Below, one piece after another: positions 9,061 through 18,656 of a stretch of DNA of 64,000 bases. The DNA is from JBCBSZ01 sp039185015 (GTDB lineage: Bacteria > Actinomycetota > Acidimicrobiia > Acidimicrobiales > Poriferisodalaceae). Location: the NCBI GenBank assembly GCA_039185015.1, contig JBCDAU010000017.1:48468-112467 (forward strand). Reading direction: 5' to 3'. A program made the translations under genes and the position numbers. The notes beneath the pieces are model-generated. The model did no database searches and was not told the origin of the DNA. It saw only the letters and a program-made list of their open reading frames with translations. The stretch's first letter is position 1, and each line of letters begins with the position of its first letter.

Positions 9061-9498
9061 GTGCAGTTGAAGCTCATGGTGGTCGACGACGATCCGCTGC
9101 ACGGCGAGGTGCTCCGCCGGGTGTTCGCCGAGCACACCGATGTCGATGTCACCTACTTCCAGAGCGCGACCGATGCGCTCGAGGAGCTCGAGAGCACCCG
9201 CAGGAGTCGCCTCCCGCACCTGCTGCTGCTCGACCTCCGGATGCCCGGACTCGACGGCCATGCGATGCAGGAGCGGCTGTGCGCTCACCAGCTCCTCAGC
9301 ACCGTGCCCGTGGTCGTCCTGTCCGGCTCGAGCCTCGATGTCGACCGGGAACGGTCGTACGCGCTCGGCGCCTCGCTCTATCTCCCGAAGCCCGACGAGC
9401 TCTCGCAGCTCCGTGAGCTCATCGCCCATCTCGTGGGGCTCTGGCAGTTCGTCCTGCCCCGTCCCGGTGGTGCGCCCGCGCCATCGGTCGTCGCCTGA
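9061..9498 (+). CDS. Single-domain response regulator (Rcp1-like)
   Basis: 145 residues from GTG (VQLKLMVVDDDP). The acidic pocket is VVDDDP, the phosphoacceptor Asp lies in LLLLDLRMPGLDG, the switch Ser in VVVLSGSS, and the conserved Lys in LYLPKPDE. The long helical end with a Trp (LVGLWQF) resembles Rcp1-type receivers that pair with phytochrome kinases. There is no output domain. It is coupled to the heme oxygenase-like gene upstream (4-bp gap). The ATG at 9076 would delete the first beta strand and is less likely. Confidence 0.85.
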   Translation: MQLKLMVVDDDPLHGEVLRRVFAEHTDVDVTYFQSATDALEELESTRRSRLPHLLLLDLRMPGLDGHAMQERLCAHQLLSTVPVVVLSGSSLDVDRERSYALGASLYLPKPDELSQLRELIAHLVGLWQFVLPRPGGAPAPSVVA

Positions 9499-9589
9499 AC
9501 GGTCCCCGGCGCGTCGTCGGCCGGGCTCATCTCGTTCGCGCCCGCGCCGATGGAGGAGCGTGGAGCGTGGTGCGGGACAGGGGTCGAGG

Positions 9590-10012
9590 ATGCGCGTGCT
9601 GGTCGTCGAGGCTGATCGCGTGGCTGCCGCCGCTGTGGCCGCCGTCCTGCGTGAGTGTGGCCACGAGGTGACCGTCGAGTACGACGCGCGCGGAGCCGTT
9701 CGCTCACTCGTCACGCACGGGCCCGACGTGATGTTCCTCGACGTCGCGCTGCCGGCCGGCGATGCCGGTGAGCTCCTGCAGCGCGTCCGCCTCGTCCCCT
9801 CGGCTGCGGAGCTCGCCGTCGCGGTCGTCGCTCCCGCCGACGAGTGCGCCCGGTGGCTGGCCGACGGTGCCCACGTCGTGCTCTCCGGGCAGGTCGATCG
9901 GAGCGTCGTCTGCGAGACGGTCGCCGAGGCACGGGCTGCGGCCGACGGAGCCGAGCCGGGTCATCGGACGGTGGCCCTCGAGCTGCTCCGCGAGCTCGGC
10001 GACCGGGCCTGA
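9590..10012 (+). CDS. Degenerate receiver-domain protein
   Basis: 140 residues. MRVLVVEADR starts a CheY-like fold with the acidic pair altered to Glu-Ala-Asp, and a possible phosphoacceptor Asp in VMFLDVALPAGD. The conserved Lys of receivers is missing: the segment where KP is expected reads VLSGQVDRS. It may therefore act without phosphorylation. It lies 91 bp after the Rcp1-like receiver. An alternative in-frame GTG at 9560, close behind a GGAGG, would add 10 residues. Confidence 0.6.
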   Translation: MRVLVVEADRVAAAAVAAVLRECGHEVTVEYDARGAVRSLVTHGPDVMFLDVALPAGDAGELLQRVRLVPSAAELAVAVVAPADECARWLADGAHVVLSGQVDRSVVCETVAEARAAADGAEPGHRTVALELLRELGDRA

Positions 10013-10013
10013 T

Positions 10014-10060
10014 CCCCGGGCACGGCGCCGGCCAACCCGCACGGGACCGGTCGCCCGGGG
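10014..10060. terminator. Inverted repeat between convergent genes
   Basis: CCCCGGGC (10014-10021) pairs perfectly with GCCCGGGG (10053-10060) around a 31-base loop, between the stop of the receiver-like gene and the stop of the MaoC gene. It is suited to act as a bidirectional terminator. There is no T tract. Confidence 0.35.
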
Positions 10061-10066
10061 TGAACG

Positions 10067-10471
10067 CTACGACAGCTCGACGACCGCGGTGCCGCTGACG
10101 ACCGCTCGGCCGTCTCGTTCGAGGGCGAGCTCGCACGTCGCGAGCCTGGCGCCGTCGACCTCGTCGACCGATACCACCGACCCGGTCGCGACGACGTGGT
10201 CGTGGTCGAGGACCGGTGGGCCGAAGGATACCGTCAGGCGGCGGACGGAGGTCGGCCCCTGCCAGGCCATCAGCATGTTGGCGAGGTACGAGAGGTTGAG
10301 CGGTCCCTGGTTGATCACGCGCTCACCGAGGCCCAGCGAGGCGACGGCCGAGCGGTCCCAGTGGACCGGGTACGGATCGCGCAGCACCGCGGCCATGGTC
10401 TTCATCCGCTGCGGATCGACGTCGGCCATCGTCCACGGTGGGATCGTGTCGCCGGGCTGCACGGCGCTCAT
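10067..10471 (-). CDS. MaoC-like dehydratase, hydratase half
   Basis: 134 residues with a hot-dog fold MaoC pattern: RDPYPVHWD near residue 32 and LGERVINQGPLNLSYLANML, the central helix region. Such proteins hydrate enoyl-CoA or dehydrate 3-hydroxyacyl-CoA or -ACP, often as heterodimers. The start overlaps the stop of the upstream FAS1-like partner by 4 bp, so the two are expected to form an (R)-specific hydratase pair like HadAB or ChsH1/H2. Substrate unknown. Confidence 0.8.
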   Translation of the reverse strand: MSAVQPGDTIPPWTMADVDPQRMKTMAAVLRDPYPVHWDRSAVASLGLGERVINQGPLNLSYLANMLMAWQGPTSVRRLTVSFGPPVLDHDHVVATGSVVSVDEVDGARLATCELALERDGRAVVSGTAVVELS

Positions 10472-10896
10472 CGGCGCAGCCTCCAGTGGTTGGTGATGCG
10501 GGCGACCGGCTCGCCCCCTGGGTCAGACAGCTCGATGCTGAACACGAAGCGGTCGTACTCGGCACCGGCGTCGGTCCGACAGCGTTCGGTCTCGACGACC
10601 CCGCCGTCGAACCGGTACTCGAGCTCCTCACGCAGCGGCTGGAAGTACTCCCAGTCGTAGCCGTCGAGGCCGACCGAACCCGCCCCCTCGACCTGGCCGA
10701 GCTCGAACAGCTCGGCGATCGACGTACCCGCTCCCTGGATCGGGACGTGGAAGAGGGCGATCGGATGGACGAGGCCGTCGGGGAGCTGCTCCCGCCCTGT
10801 GCAGTCGGTGAGCAGCCAGTTCTCCCAGTGCTCGATCGTCCGGGTGCCACCCGGGAACCGATGGCCGACCAGTGCGGCGAGCTCGTCTTCGGTCAC
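10468..10896 (-). CDS. FAS1-like dehydratase partner subunit (MaoC N-terminal type)
   Basis: 142 residues from a GTG with GAGGG five bases upstream. The pattern LIHPIALFHVP-like segment (here LVHPIALFHVPIQG) and WEYFQPLREELEYRF fit the structural, non-catalytic hot-dog half of two-gene MaoC dehydratases. It overlaps the catalytic half at 10471 by 4 bp. The export operon ends 44 bp upstream on the same strand, so read-through is possible but a functional link is not evident. Confidence 0.7.
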   Translation of the reverse strand: MTEDELAALVGHRFPGGTRTIEHWENWLLTDCTGREQLPDGLVHPIALFHVPIQGAGTSIAELFELGQVEGAGSVGLDGYDWEYFQPLREELEYRFDGGVVETERCRTDAGAEYDRFVFSIELSDPGGEPVARITNHWRLRR

Positions 10897-10940
10897 GCTG
10901 CCCTCTTCCCCCGTGGACGCGACAGTCTGCCGTACCGGGG

Positions 10941-12205
10941 TCAGCCGCTTCGCAGCGCTTCGATCGGCTCGGTGCTCGCGGCCCGGACGGCCGGGTAGGC
11001 GCCGGCGAGGAGGCCGACCGCGGCGCCGACCAGTGGCGCGGCGAGCGCGAGCTCGGCGTCGAGCACCGGGGTCCAGTCGCGCTGGGCCGACACGCCGACG
11101 ATGACGAGGATGCCGACCGTCGCACCGAGGAGCCCGCCAAGGAAGCCGACCGCGGCCGACTCGGTGAGGAACTGCGCAGCGATGTGGCGTCGTCGTGCGC
11201 CCAGCGCCCGGCGGAGGCCGATCTCGCCGGTGCGTTCGAGCACGGACACCAGGGTGACGTTGGCGATGCCGAGCGCACCGACGAGGAGCGACACCCCGCC
11301 GAGCACGACGAAGAGCGCGTTGACGTCGTCCTCGACGTTGGCTCGGACCGACCGTGGCTCGGGCGGCACCTGCGCCCGGAGCAGCGACGGATCGTTGGGC
11401 GAGAGGGCGATGACGGACTGCTCGCCGATGAGGGAGGCGGCGCCGACGTCGACCTCGATCTGCACGGCGGCCGGGGCGCCGAGGGCGAACTGCTGACGGG
11501 CCGTCCCGTCCGGGAGGATGATCGCCGACAGCAGGCGGGGTCGTCGCGCGACGTCGTCGAGGATGCCGATCACGGCGAACGACTGGTCTCCGATGAAGAT
11601 CGCAGGGATGTTGTCGACCCGGTCGATGCGGAGCCGGGCGGCCGCCGCGGGGCCGAGCACGACGACCGGGTCGCCCCGCTCCGAGTGGCCGTGGTCGAAC
11701 GTGCGACCGGTCCGCAGCGTGGCCCGGGTCGCATCGAAGAGACCCGGTGACGCGGCCACGACCGGGATCTGCGACTCGTTGCGGCCGAGCGGGTCGACGA
11801 CCGGCACGGACCGGGCGAGCGCACCGCCGACGTCGACGTCGGACTCCGTCCCGACGGCGGTCACCCCGTTGAGTCGCAGCAGCCGATCCTCGGCGTCCCA
11901 CGGGATCGTGGAGACCTGTCGCTGGCCGAAGGCGCGGTTCGAGCCCGGCTCGACACGGACCTCGGTCGCAGCGAGCTCGTCGAAGCTCGACACGATCTGC
12001 GCGCCTGCGGTGCGCGACAGCCCCAGCGTGGCGATCAGCGCGGCGACCCCGAGGACGGTGCCGAGCGCCGTGAGCGCCGCACGCGAGGGGCGGGCGAGGA
12101 GCGCGGTGAGGGCCTCGTTGACGAGGTCGATCGGTGCGAACGACGATCCCTCGTGGTGCCCACCCGCGTCGAGGTCGTCGACCGCTGCGTCGATGATCGG
12201 AGCGC

Positions 12206-12209
<4 letters not shown>
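10941..12209 (-). CDS. MacB/FtsX-type ABC transporter permease
   Basis: 422 residues. An N-terminal helix (ALTALGTVLGVAALIATLGLS) is followed by a large periplasmic domain (about residues 60-280) and three C-terminal helices carrying ERTGEIGLRRALGARRRHIAAQF, the coupling segment typical of MacB-type permeases. These do not translocate across the membrane classically; they transmit ATP hydrolysis to periplasmic partners. It ends a four-gene operon with 4-bp overlaps: lipoprotein, adaptor, ATPase, permease. Confidence 0.9.
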
Positions 12210-12912
<703 letters not shown>

Positions 12913-12916
<4 letters not shown>

Positions 12917-14823
12917 GAGTCCTCTTCGGGCTCGTCCTCGGCCGGTTCTTCTGGTTCCTCCGGTTCGTCCTCGCCGTCGGCGTCGTCGCCGCTCGTGTCG
13001 ACGCCCTCGGCGCCGACGACCACCCGATCCCCCGCGCTCAACGAGCCGGACAGCGGGGTGATCTCGGCGAAGCCGCCGGCGGCCAGACCGACCTGGACAT
13101 CGACGAATCGCGTCGTGCCGTCCGCGTCCTCCACCTCGACGCGGGCCGTGCCGTCCGCGCTCGACGACAGCGCGGCGAGCGGCACGGCGAGGACCTCGCC
13201 GCCGGTGGACGACACCGGGATCTGGATGCGGAGGTTCACGCCCTGGGCCTCGGGCGGGAGCGTCTCGGTGGCCCGGACCTGCATCTGATATCGGTTCTCC
13301 CCGACGCCGCCGGTGCCGGGGCTGGTCGCGAGGAAGACGATCTCGCCCGCCACCTCGATGCCGAGCCCGGGTTCGTCGAGCACGACGGTCAGCCCTTCCT
13401 CCAGCAGCGGTCGGTCGGCGGCGGCGACCCCGGAGTCGATGATGAGGTCGACCCCGGACACGTTCATGACCGGGCCCTGGACGGCGTCCCCCCGCTCCAC
13501 CAGCACGTTCTCGACGCGACGAGGCAGTGCGGCGAGGAAGATCAGCTCGGTCTGGGGCATGGTCGTGCCGGTGGCGGCCTCGAGGTCGGCGAGGTCCTCC
13601 TCGGCTCGCTCGACGGCGGCGCGGGCGTCGGTGATCGCCTGGTCGGCGGAGCTGGTGTCGATCGGGGCGAGCGCCTCCGAGCGGTTCGCTCTGGCGATCG
13701 CGAGCGCGGTCTCGGCCTCCCGGAGGGCCGGGGCGAGCTCGTCGACGGCGGCCTGGAGCGCCCGGTCGGCGTCGATCAGCGCCTGCTCGAGGCCATCGAG
13801 CGCGGAGCGGACGTTGGCGAGCTCGGTCTCGGCGTCGGCGACCGCCTGAGTGGCCGTCGCCTCGTCCTGGCTGCCCGGCGCGGCGGCGGCCAGGTCGGCC
13901 TGGGCCGCCGCGAGCGCGGCTTCGGCCTCGGACACGCGCACCTTGCCGGCGTCGCGTGCGGTCTCCGCATCGGCCCGGGCCTGCCGTGGCTCGGCGAGCG
14001 CGGCGTCCCGTTCGGCCTGCACCCGCTCGAGCTCGTCCTCGGCTCGGGCGACCTCGGCGTCGAGCACCAGCCGGGTCGATTCGGACACGTTGCCACCGAG
14101 GTCGGAGCGTGACGCCTCGGCGGAGCGGAGCGATGAGCGTGCGTCGTCCACGCTGTCGCGTGCGGCGCGCAGCTGGGTCTCCTCCTCCTCGGTGAGACCG
14201 GGGGCGACGTACCCGGCGGCGGTGTAGAGCGCGGTCACCGCCTCCTCGGTCGACGGTCCGTACGTCCCGTCGGGCGCGCCGCTGAGGTGCCCGAGTCGCC
14301 GCAACGCCTCCTGGAGCTGGACGACGTCGTCACCCGTCTGCCCTGGCCGAAGGTCGCGGAAGGTGGGGAGGTCGCCCTCGAGCAGGAACACCGGCCGCCC
14401 ACCGACCTCGACGACCAGCGCGCCCTCGCCGATGACGTCGCCGATGACGGGACCGACCCTGGTCACGACCGGGTTGACCTCGGCACCGAACCCGCCCGCG
14501 ACGGCGAGGTCGGCCGACTCCTCGAAGCGCACGTCGCCGCGCACCACGACGGTCGAGGCGATCTCGCGCCGTTCGATCGGCACCGTGATGAGCGCTGGTT
14601 CAGGTGCCTCGGCCGAGGCTCGGGCGTCGGACGACGACTGGAGCCGGGAGCCGGCCACGAACCCGATCGCCGCAGCGAGCACGGCTGCAGCGACCACGGC
14701 CAGCAGGAGGCGGCGCCGCCCGGCGGCCGCCGCCTCGACGGGGATGTCCGGCTGTGCGGTCTGGTGGGGGACGGGCAGAGACGCCGAGCTCTCGACGGGG
14801 CGGTCGTCGTCGGTCACGCTCAC
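12913..14823 (-). CDS. Periplasmic adaptor (HlyD/MacA-like) with peptidoglycan-binding domain
   Basis: 636 residues. One membrane helix (about residues 36-58) precedes an HlyD-like barrel, then a PG_binding_1 domain (TGDDVVQLQEALRRLGHL...DGTYGPSTEEAV). A long Ala/Glu-rich coiled coil of about 190 residues follows (ELERVQAERDAAL and similar), then the returning beta-barrel region and an acidic EPEEPEEPAED-rich tail. The position of the peptidoglycan-binding domain suggests anchoring to the wall of a Gram-positive-type envelope. It is translated with 4-bp overlaps on both sides, between the lipoprotein and the ATPase. Confidence 0.85.
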
Positions 14824-15887
14824 GGCATCTCGTCGCGGACCTGCTCGAGCAGCTCGCGGTTGGTCTCGACGAACTCCGCCTCGAGCTCACGCTGCACCTC
14901 GAGGCGGATCCGCATCATCGACGCACCGCAGTCGAAGTCGGACACCGCGACATCGATCTCGTAGGCCTGCAGCTCGTCCAGCAGCTCCTGGTCGTACTCG
15001 GGCGGCTGGGAGAAGATGGCGTCGAGCTCCTCGGGGCTCAGCTGCTCGTACTCGGCCTCCGTGAGATCCTCGCCCGGCCAGGTCTGCGACTCCCAGAACT
15101 CCTGCGAGCGCTCGTCGAGCGCCAGGAAGATGTCCTCCTGGGTGGAGAAGTCATGGCCGGCATCGGCCATGCACGCCGACCACTCGCCACTCGCCTCGGC
15201 CACCCGCGGGTCGCCCTCGATGCGCTGGTACAGCTCCTCCGACAGGGCCCAGAACTCCTCCATCTCCTCGGAGCCACCCCCGCCGAAGAAACCATCGCCG
15301 AACACCTCGGCTCGGGCCTCGGCGTCGCAGCCGGTGGGCACGAACGTCGAGAACAGCTCGTCGAGCTCCTCGTCGGACAGCGACGGGTCGAAGTCGGGCT
15401 CGTCACCGTAGAGCGCCCGGTAGTAGGCGTCGCGCTCGCCGTCGCTGAGCGACTGGAGGTACTCCTCGTTCGGGTCGGTGAAGGTCTCCGCCTCGCCGAC
15501 CGCGAAGCCGGCCTGCTCCTCCTCGAAGAACGTGAGCCAGCCGTAGCCGTAGGTCTCCGCCCACTCACGGGTCCCGGGTTCGACATCGGAGTCGGTGTAC
15601 GGGTCGAAGAAGTCGACCTCGCCGTGATCCACCGGCTGGTACTCGAAGCCCTGCTCGGCCATGCAGGACACCATCAGCTCCTGGGCCTCGGCCTCCTGGA
15701 CGGCGTACTCCTCCTCGAAGTCCTGCGGGTCCTGGTTCCAGCCCATGAACTCGCTCAGCGGCGTGTCCTGGAACTCCTCGAGCGTCGGGGGATCGTCGCC
15801 CGCGGCGACATCGTCGCCGGAGCCGCACGCAGCCAACAGCAGCAGGAGGGCGGCGGCCACCGCAGCCAGGGCGGATCGCTTGGTCAT
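14820..15887 (-). CDS. Acidic lipoprotein heading the MacAB-like operon
   Basis: 355 residues from the ATG at 15887 (MTKRSALAAVAAALLLLLAAC), a lipobox signal with Cys at about residue 21. A longer reading frame exists upstream but the signal peptide fixes this start. The mature part is very rich in Asp and Glu and carries spaced Cys motifs (SCMAEQGFEY, TGCDAEAR, SACMADAGHDF, FDCGASMM), probably two disulfides. CMxxxG-(F/H)-type repeats of this kind occur in actinobacterial lipoproteins next to MacAB-like systems; function unknown, possibly substrate capture. The ATGA overlap with the adaptor supports co-translation. Confidence 0.75.
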   Translation of the reverse strand: MTKRSALAAVAAALLLLLAACGSGDDVAAGDDPPTLEEFQDTPLSEFMGWNQDPQDFEEEYAVQEAEAQELMVSCMAEQGFEYQPVDHGEVDFFDPYTDSDVEPGTREWAETYGYGWLTFFEEEQAGFAVGEAETFTDPNEEYLQSLSDGERDAYYRALYGDEPDFDPSLSDEELDELFSTFVPTGCDAEARAEVFGDGFFGGGGSEEMEEFWALSEELYQRIEGDPRVAEASGEWSACMADAGHDFSTQEDIFLALDERSQEFWESQTWPGEDLTEAEYEQLSPEELDAIFSQPPEYDQELLDELQAYEIDVAVSDFDCGASMMRIRLEVQRELEAEFVETNRELLEQVRDEMP

Positions 15888-15979
15888 GTCGTGTCCCCCA
15901 CATCCGGACGTCATGAGATCTTCGCTCGACGAGCGATGGTGTTTCACGCTGGTTCGCCTCCCCAGGTCGCGTGCCTCGT

Positions 15980-16003
15980 GCCGCCGCGGTCGACCGCGGC
16001 GGC
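15980..16003. repeat. Perfect 24-bp palindrome between operons
   Basis: A 24-base perfect palindrome centred on GGTCGACC lies 92 bp upstream of the lipoprotein start and 80 bp downstream of the SARP-type gene stop, both on the minus strand. It could be the terminator stem of the regulator gene or an operator for the export operon. There is no T run, which slightly favours an operator. Confidence 0.5.
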
Positions 16004-16082
16004 CGGTTCGGCGAACGGTCACCTCTGCTCAGACGCTCGAGCGACCGTCGAGGTTCACTTCCGATCGCCGTGGGCCGGACGA

Positions 16083-18623
16083 TCAGCCCTCGTCGGCGAA
16101 CCAGCGGCGCTCGACGTCGGCCGCAGCGTGCTCGTCGCCGGTCTCGCGATGGAGCTGCGCCAGGCGGTCGTAGTGGTCCCGCTGCCAGGGCTCGCCGGTG
16201 ACGAGCGCTTCGAGCGCTGCGATCCGCCGAGCCGGCTCGGCGGCGTCGGGGATCGAGGACGCCGCCCGGATGAGGAGGCGTTCGACGCGGCCAGGCCAGT
16301 CGGACGCCCACTCGGCATCGGCGACCGTCGGTGCGAGACCGTGGACGAGCTGCTCGAACGCTGCAGCCGGGTCCTCGGCCGTCGCCGCGTCGGCGGCGTC
16401 GAGGTCGAGGCCACCGGCCAGCACGAGGAGGTCGTCGCGAGCGTGGAGGTGCTGCGATGCCTCACCGGCCGGTCGGTCGGGTTCGAGCGTCCGGCGGATG
16501 TCGCTCAGCGCCGTACGCAGCAACGTCCTTCCCTTGTCGGGGTCGCGGTCCGGCCAGACCGCCTCGATGACCTGTTCACGTCTCGCGCCCCCCGGTCCCG
16601 CCGCGGCGATGACGGTGAGCACCTCGAGCGCCTTCTTCGACCGCCACTCGGACCGGCGGACCACGCGATCGCCGACCCGGACGGTGTGCTCCCCGAGGAC
16701 GCACACCTCGACCGCCGCTGCGCCTGTGGCGGAGCTGTCGACGGGTCCGCCGAGGACGAGATCGGCCAGTGCCTCGATCGTGGCGTAGCCACGACTGCGC
16801 AGGTCGCGGAGGCGTCGCTGGTCCCGATCGTGGCGACCTCGGTCGTCGCCGGTTCGGCTGCAGCGTTCCCGGATGATCGCCCCGTGGACGCGTGCGAGCT
16901 GGTGGCGCGGGCCCAGGCGCCGCTCGAGGTCGTCTGCGAGCGCGAGCGCGTCATCGAGCTCGCCGGCCCGGAGCAGCACCCACGCTCGCACGACCGCGGC
17001 GGCGACGAAGGGCTCCCCGCCGCCCTCGACGGCGAGGGCGTAGGCAGAGCCGGCCTGTGTGCGGGCGGTGGCGTCGTCACCCGTGGCGAGGGTGCGGAGC
17101 GCGACGCCGGCGAGCGACAGCGCATCGGTGACGACCTCGTCGGTGGCCTCCATCCGGCCGTCGCCGACGTCGAGTTGGGCCAGCAGCCACCGGCTGCCCG
17201 GTGTCGGGGCCAGGTCGTCGACGGCAGATCGGGCACCGATGGTGTCGCCGAGCAGCCAGCGCGTCGAGGCCAGCTCCTCTGCGATGCGTGCGGTGGTGCC
17301 GGGGTCGTCCCGCGAGGCTCGCAGCGCCGCCTCGTAGGCGGTCGCCGCGGCGGCGAGCTCACCACGGTGTGCCTCGATCGAGCCGAGGGCGAAGAGCGCT
17401 TCACGTCGGGAGCGCTCGGTGTCGGCCGCCTCCACGCGCCGTTCGGCATCGGCGAGCGCGACGTCGACCTCGACGGTGGCCTGCCCGGCGGCGACGACCG
17501 GTGGGAAGCGGCGCCGGAGCTCCGCCGGCAGCCGGTAGAGCCAGGTCAGCGCTCGCTCGACGCCGATCTCGGACAGGTGATCGGCGAGGACATCGGCCGC
17601 TCGCTCCGGTTGGTCGGCATCCAGGAAGAGGTCGATGGCCGTCGCCGGATCGTCCGATGCGAGGAGGTCGGCGGTCGTCATCCGGAGCCGAGCGATCTCG
17701 CCGGGATCGAGCTCGCCGAGTCGACGGTCGGCCGCTGCGGGGACCATGCGCACGTCCCCGTCGTGGTCGACGAGCAGCGGGCTGGCGGCAGCAAGTCGGG
17801 TGAGGGTCCCCGGAGCGATGTCGATGCCGATCGCCGACGCGATCGGCGCCGAGACGTAGGCGAGCGACGCGGCAGCGTCGACCAACCGTCCGCCGGTCGG
17901 GTCCGCCTCCAGCAGGCCGTCGACCAGCGCCGTGAGGTGGTCGCCGGGGTCGCGCGCCGGGGCGATCGCTCCGGCAGCGACCCCCTGGGCCCAACCGTTC
18001 AGCGCCATGTTCCACGCCATGGCGGCCTCGCGGGGCGCGCCGCGCAGGCCGAACAGCTCGATGGCCTCGTCGTCGCCGAAGGCGAGCTCGGCCGGACCGA
18101 TGACCTCCCGCGAGGCCGCTGGGACCAGACCGATGAGGCCCGCCGGTCGCGCCGCCCCGGCCACGATGATCCGACCGTCGGGCGGGAGCAGCTCGATGCA
18201 CTCGGCCAGGACGCGATCGACGTCGCCGTCGGATGCGAGGTGGTGGTCGTCGATGACCACCGACAACGGCCCACGCTCGAAGAGATCGAGCAGTTGGTCG
18301 GCGAGCTCGACGACCCGGCGGGCAGGCTCCATCTCCGCGCCGAGCGTGTCGGCCACCATCGCGACCACGTCGGCAGCGGTGTCGTAGCCGGCGGCGAGTC
18401 GACACCAGGCGATCGTCCCACCGTCGGCGGTCGCCTGGTGGAGGGCGGCGGACGTGGTGCCGGTGCCAGCCGGACCGCTGAGCACGACGAGCGGACGGTC
18501 GGCGGTGAGCAGGCGAGGGCGAGCCAGGAGGTCGGTGCCCCGGGGTGGCCGGGTGAGCAGCTTCGGTCGTCCCGCCACGCGCCACGACGGTACCGCCGAG
18601 GGTGGCGCGTCGGGTGAGCGCAT
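16083..18623 (-). CDS. MalT/SARP-type large transcriptional regulator
   Basis: 846 residues. An N-terminal AAA/STAND-like domain begins with a P-loop-like VVLSGPAGTGTTSAA (residues 46-60) in which the Walker A lysine is Thr. A possible Walker B is LSVVIDDHH. A helical TPR-like middle (about 400-640) follows. The C-terminal ~200 residues resemble SARP regulators: an OmpR-type winged helix (EVCVLGEHTVRVGDR ... EWRSKKALEVL ... EQVIEAVWPDRD ... LRTALSDIRRTLEP) and a BTAD region. It should bind DNA directly. It is divergent from the receptor kinase at 18657 with only 33 bp between starts, which suggests shared control. The start is uncertain by some codons. Confidence 0.8.
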   Translation of the reverse strand: MRSPDAPPSAVPSWRVAGRPKLLTRPPRGTDLLARPRLLTADRPLVVLSGPAGTGTTSAALHQATADGGTIAWCRLAAGYDTAADVVAMVADTLGAEMEPARRVVELADQLLDLFERGPLSVVIDDHHLASDGDVDRVLAECIELLPPDGRIIVAGAARPAGLIGLVPAASREVIGPAELAFGDDEAIELFGLRGAPREAAMAWNMALNGWAQGVAAGAIAPARDPGDHLTALVDGLLEADPTGGRLVDAAASLAYVSAPIASAIGIDIAPGTLTRLAAASPLLVDHDGDVRMVPAAADRRLGELDPGEIARLRMTTADLLASDDPATAIDLFLDADQPERAADVLADHLSEIGVERALTWLYRLPAELRRRFPPVVAAGQATVEVDVALADAERRVEAADTERSRREALFALGSIEAHRGELAAAATAYEAALRASRDDPGTTARIAEELASTRWLLGDTIGARSAVDDLAPTPGSRWLLAQLDVGDGRMEATDEVVTDALSLAGVALRTLATGDDATARTQAGSAYALAVEGGGEPFVAAAVVRAWVLLRAGELDDALALADDLERRLGPRHQLARVHGAIIRERCSRTGDDRGRHDRDQRRLRDLRSRGYATIEALADLVLGGPVDSSATGAAAVEVCVLGEHTVRVGDRVVRRSEWRSKKALEVLTVIAAAGPGGARREQVIEAVWPDRDPDKGRTLLRTALSDIRRTLEPDRPAGEASQHLHARDDLLVLAGGLDLDAADAATAEDPAAAFEQLVHGLAPTVADAEWASDWPGRVERLLIRAASSIPDAAEPARRIAALEALVTGEPWQRDHYDRLAQLHRETGDEHAAADVERRWFADEG

Positions 18624-18656
18624 CGACGGCGGCCGCCTCCGTACGCTGGGCCGACG

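Noticed and set aside
14604..18617. 1337-codon plus-strand frame opposite the adaptor, lipoprotein and SARP genes
   Set aside because: No domain, low-complexity Arg/Leu/Val composition, and complete overlap with well-supported minus-strand genes.
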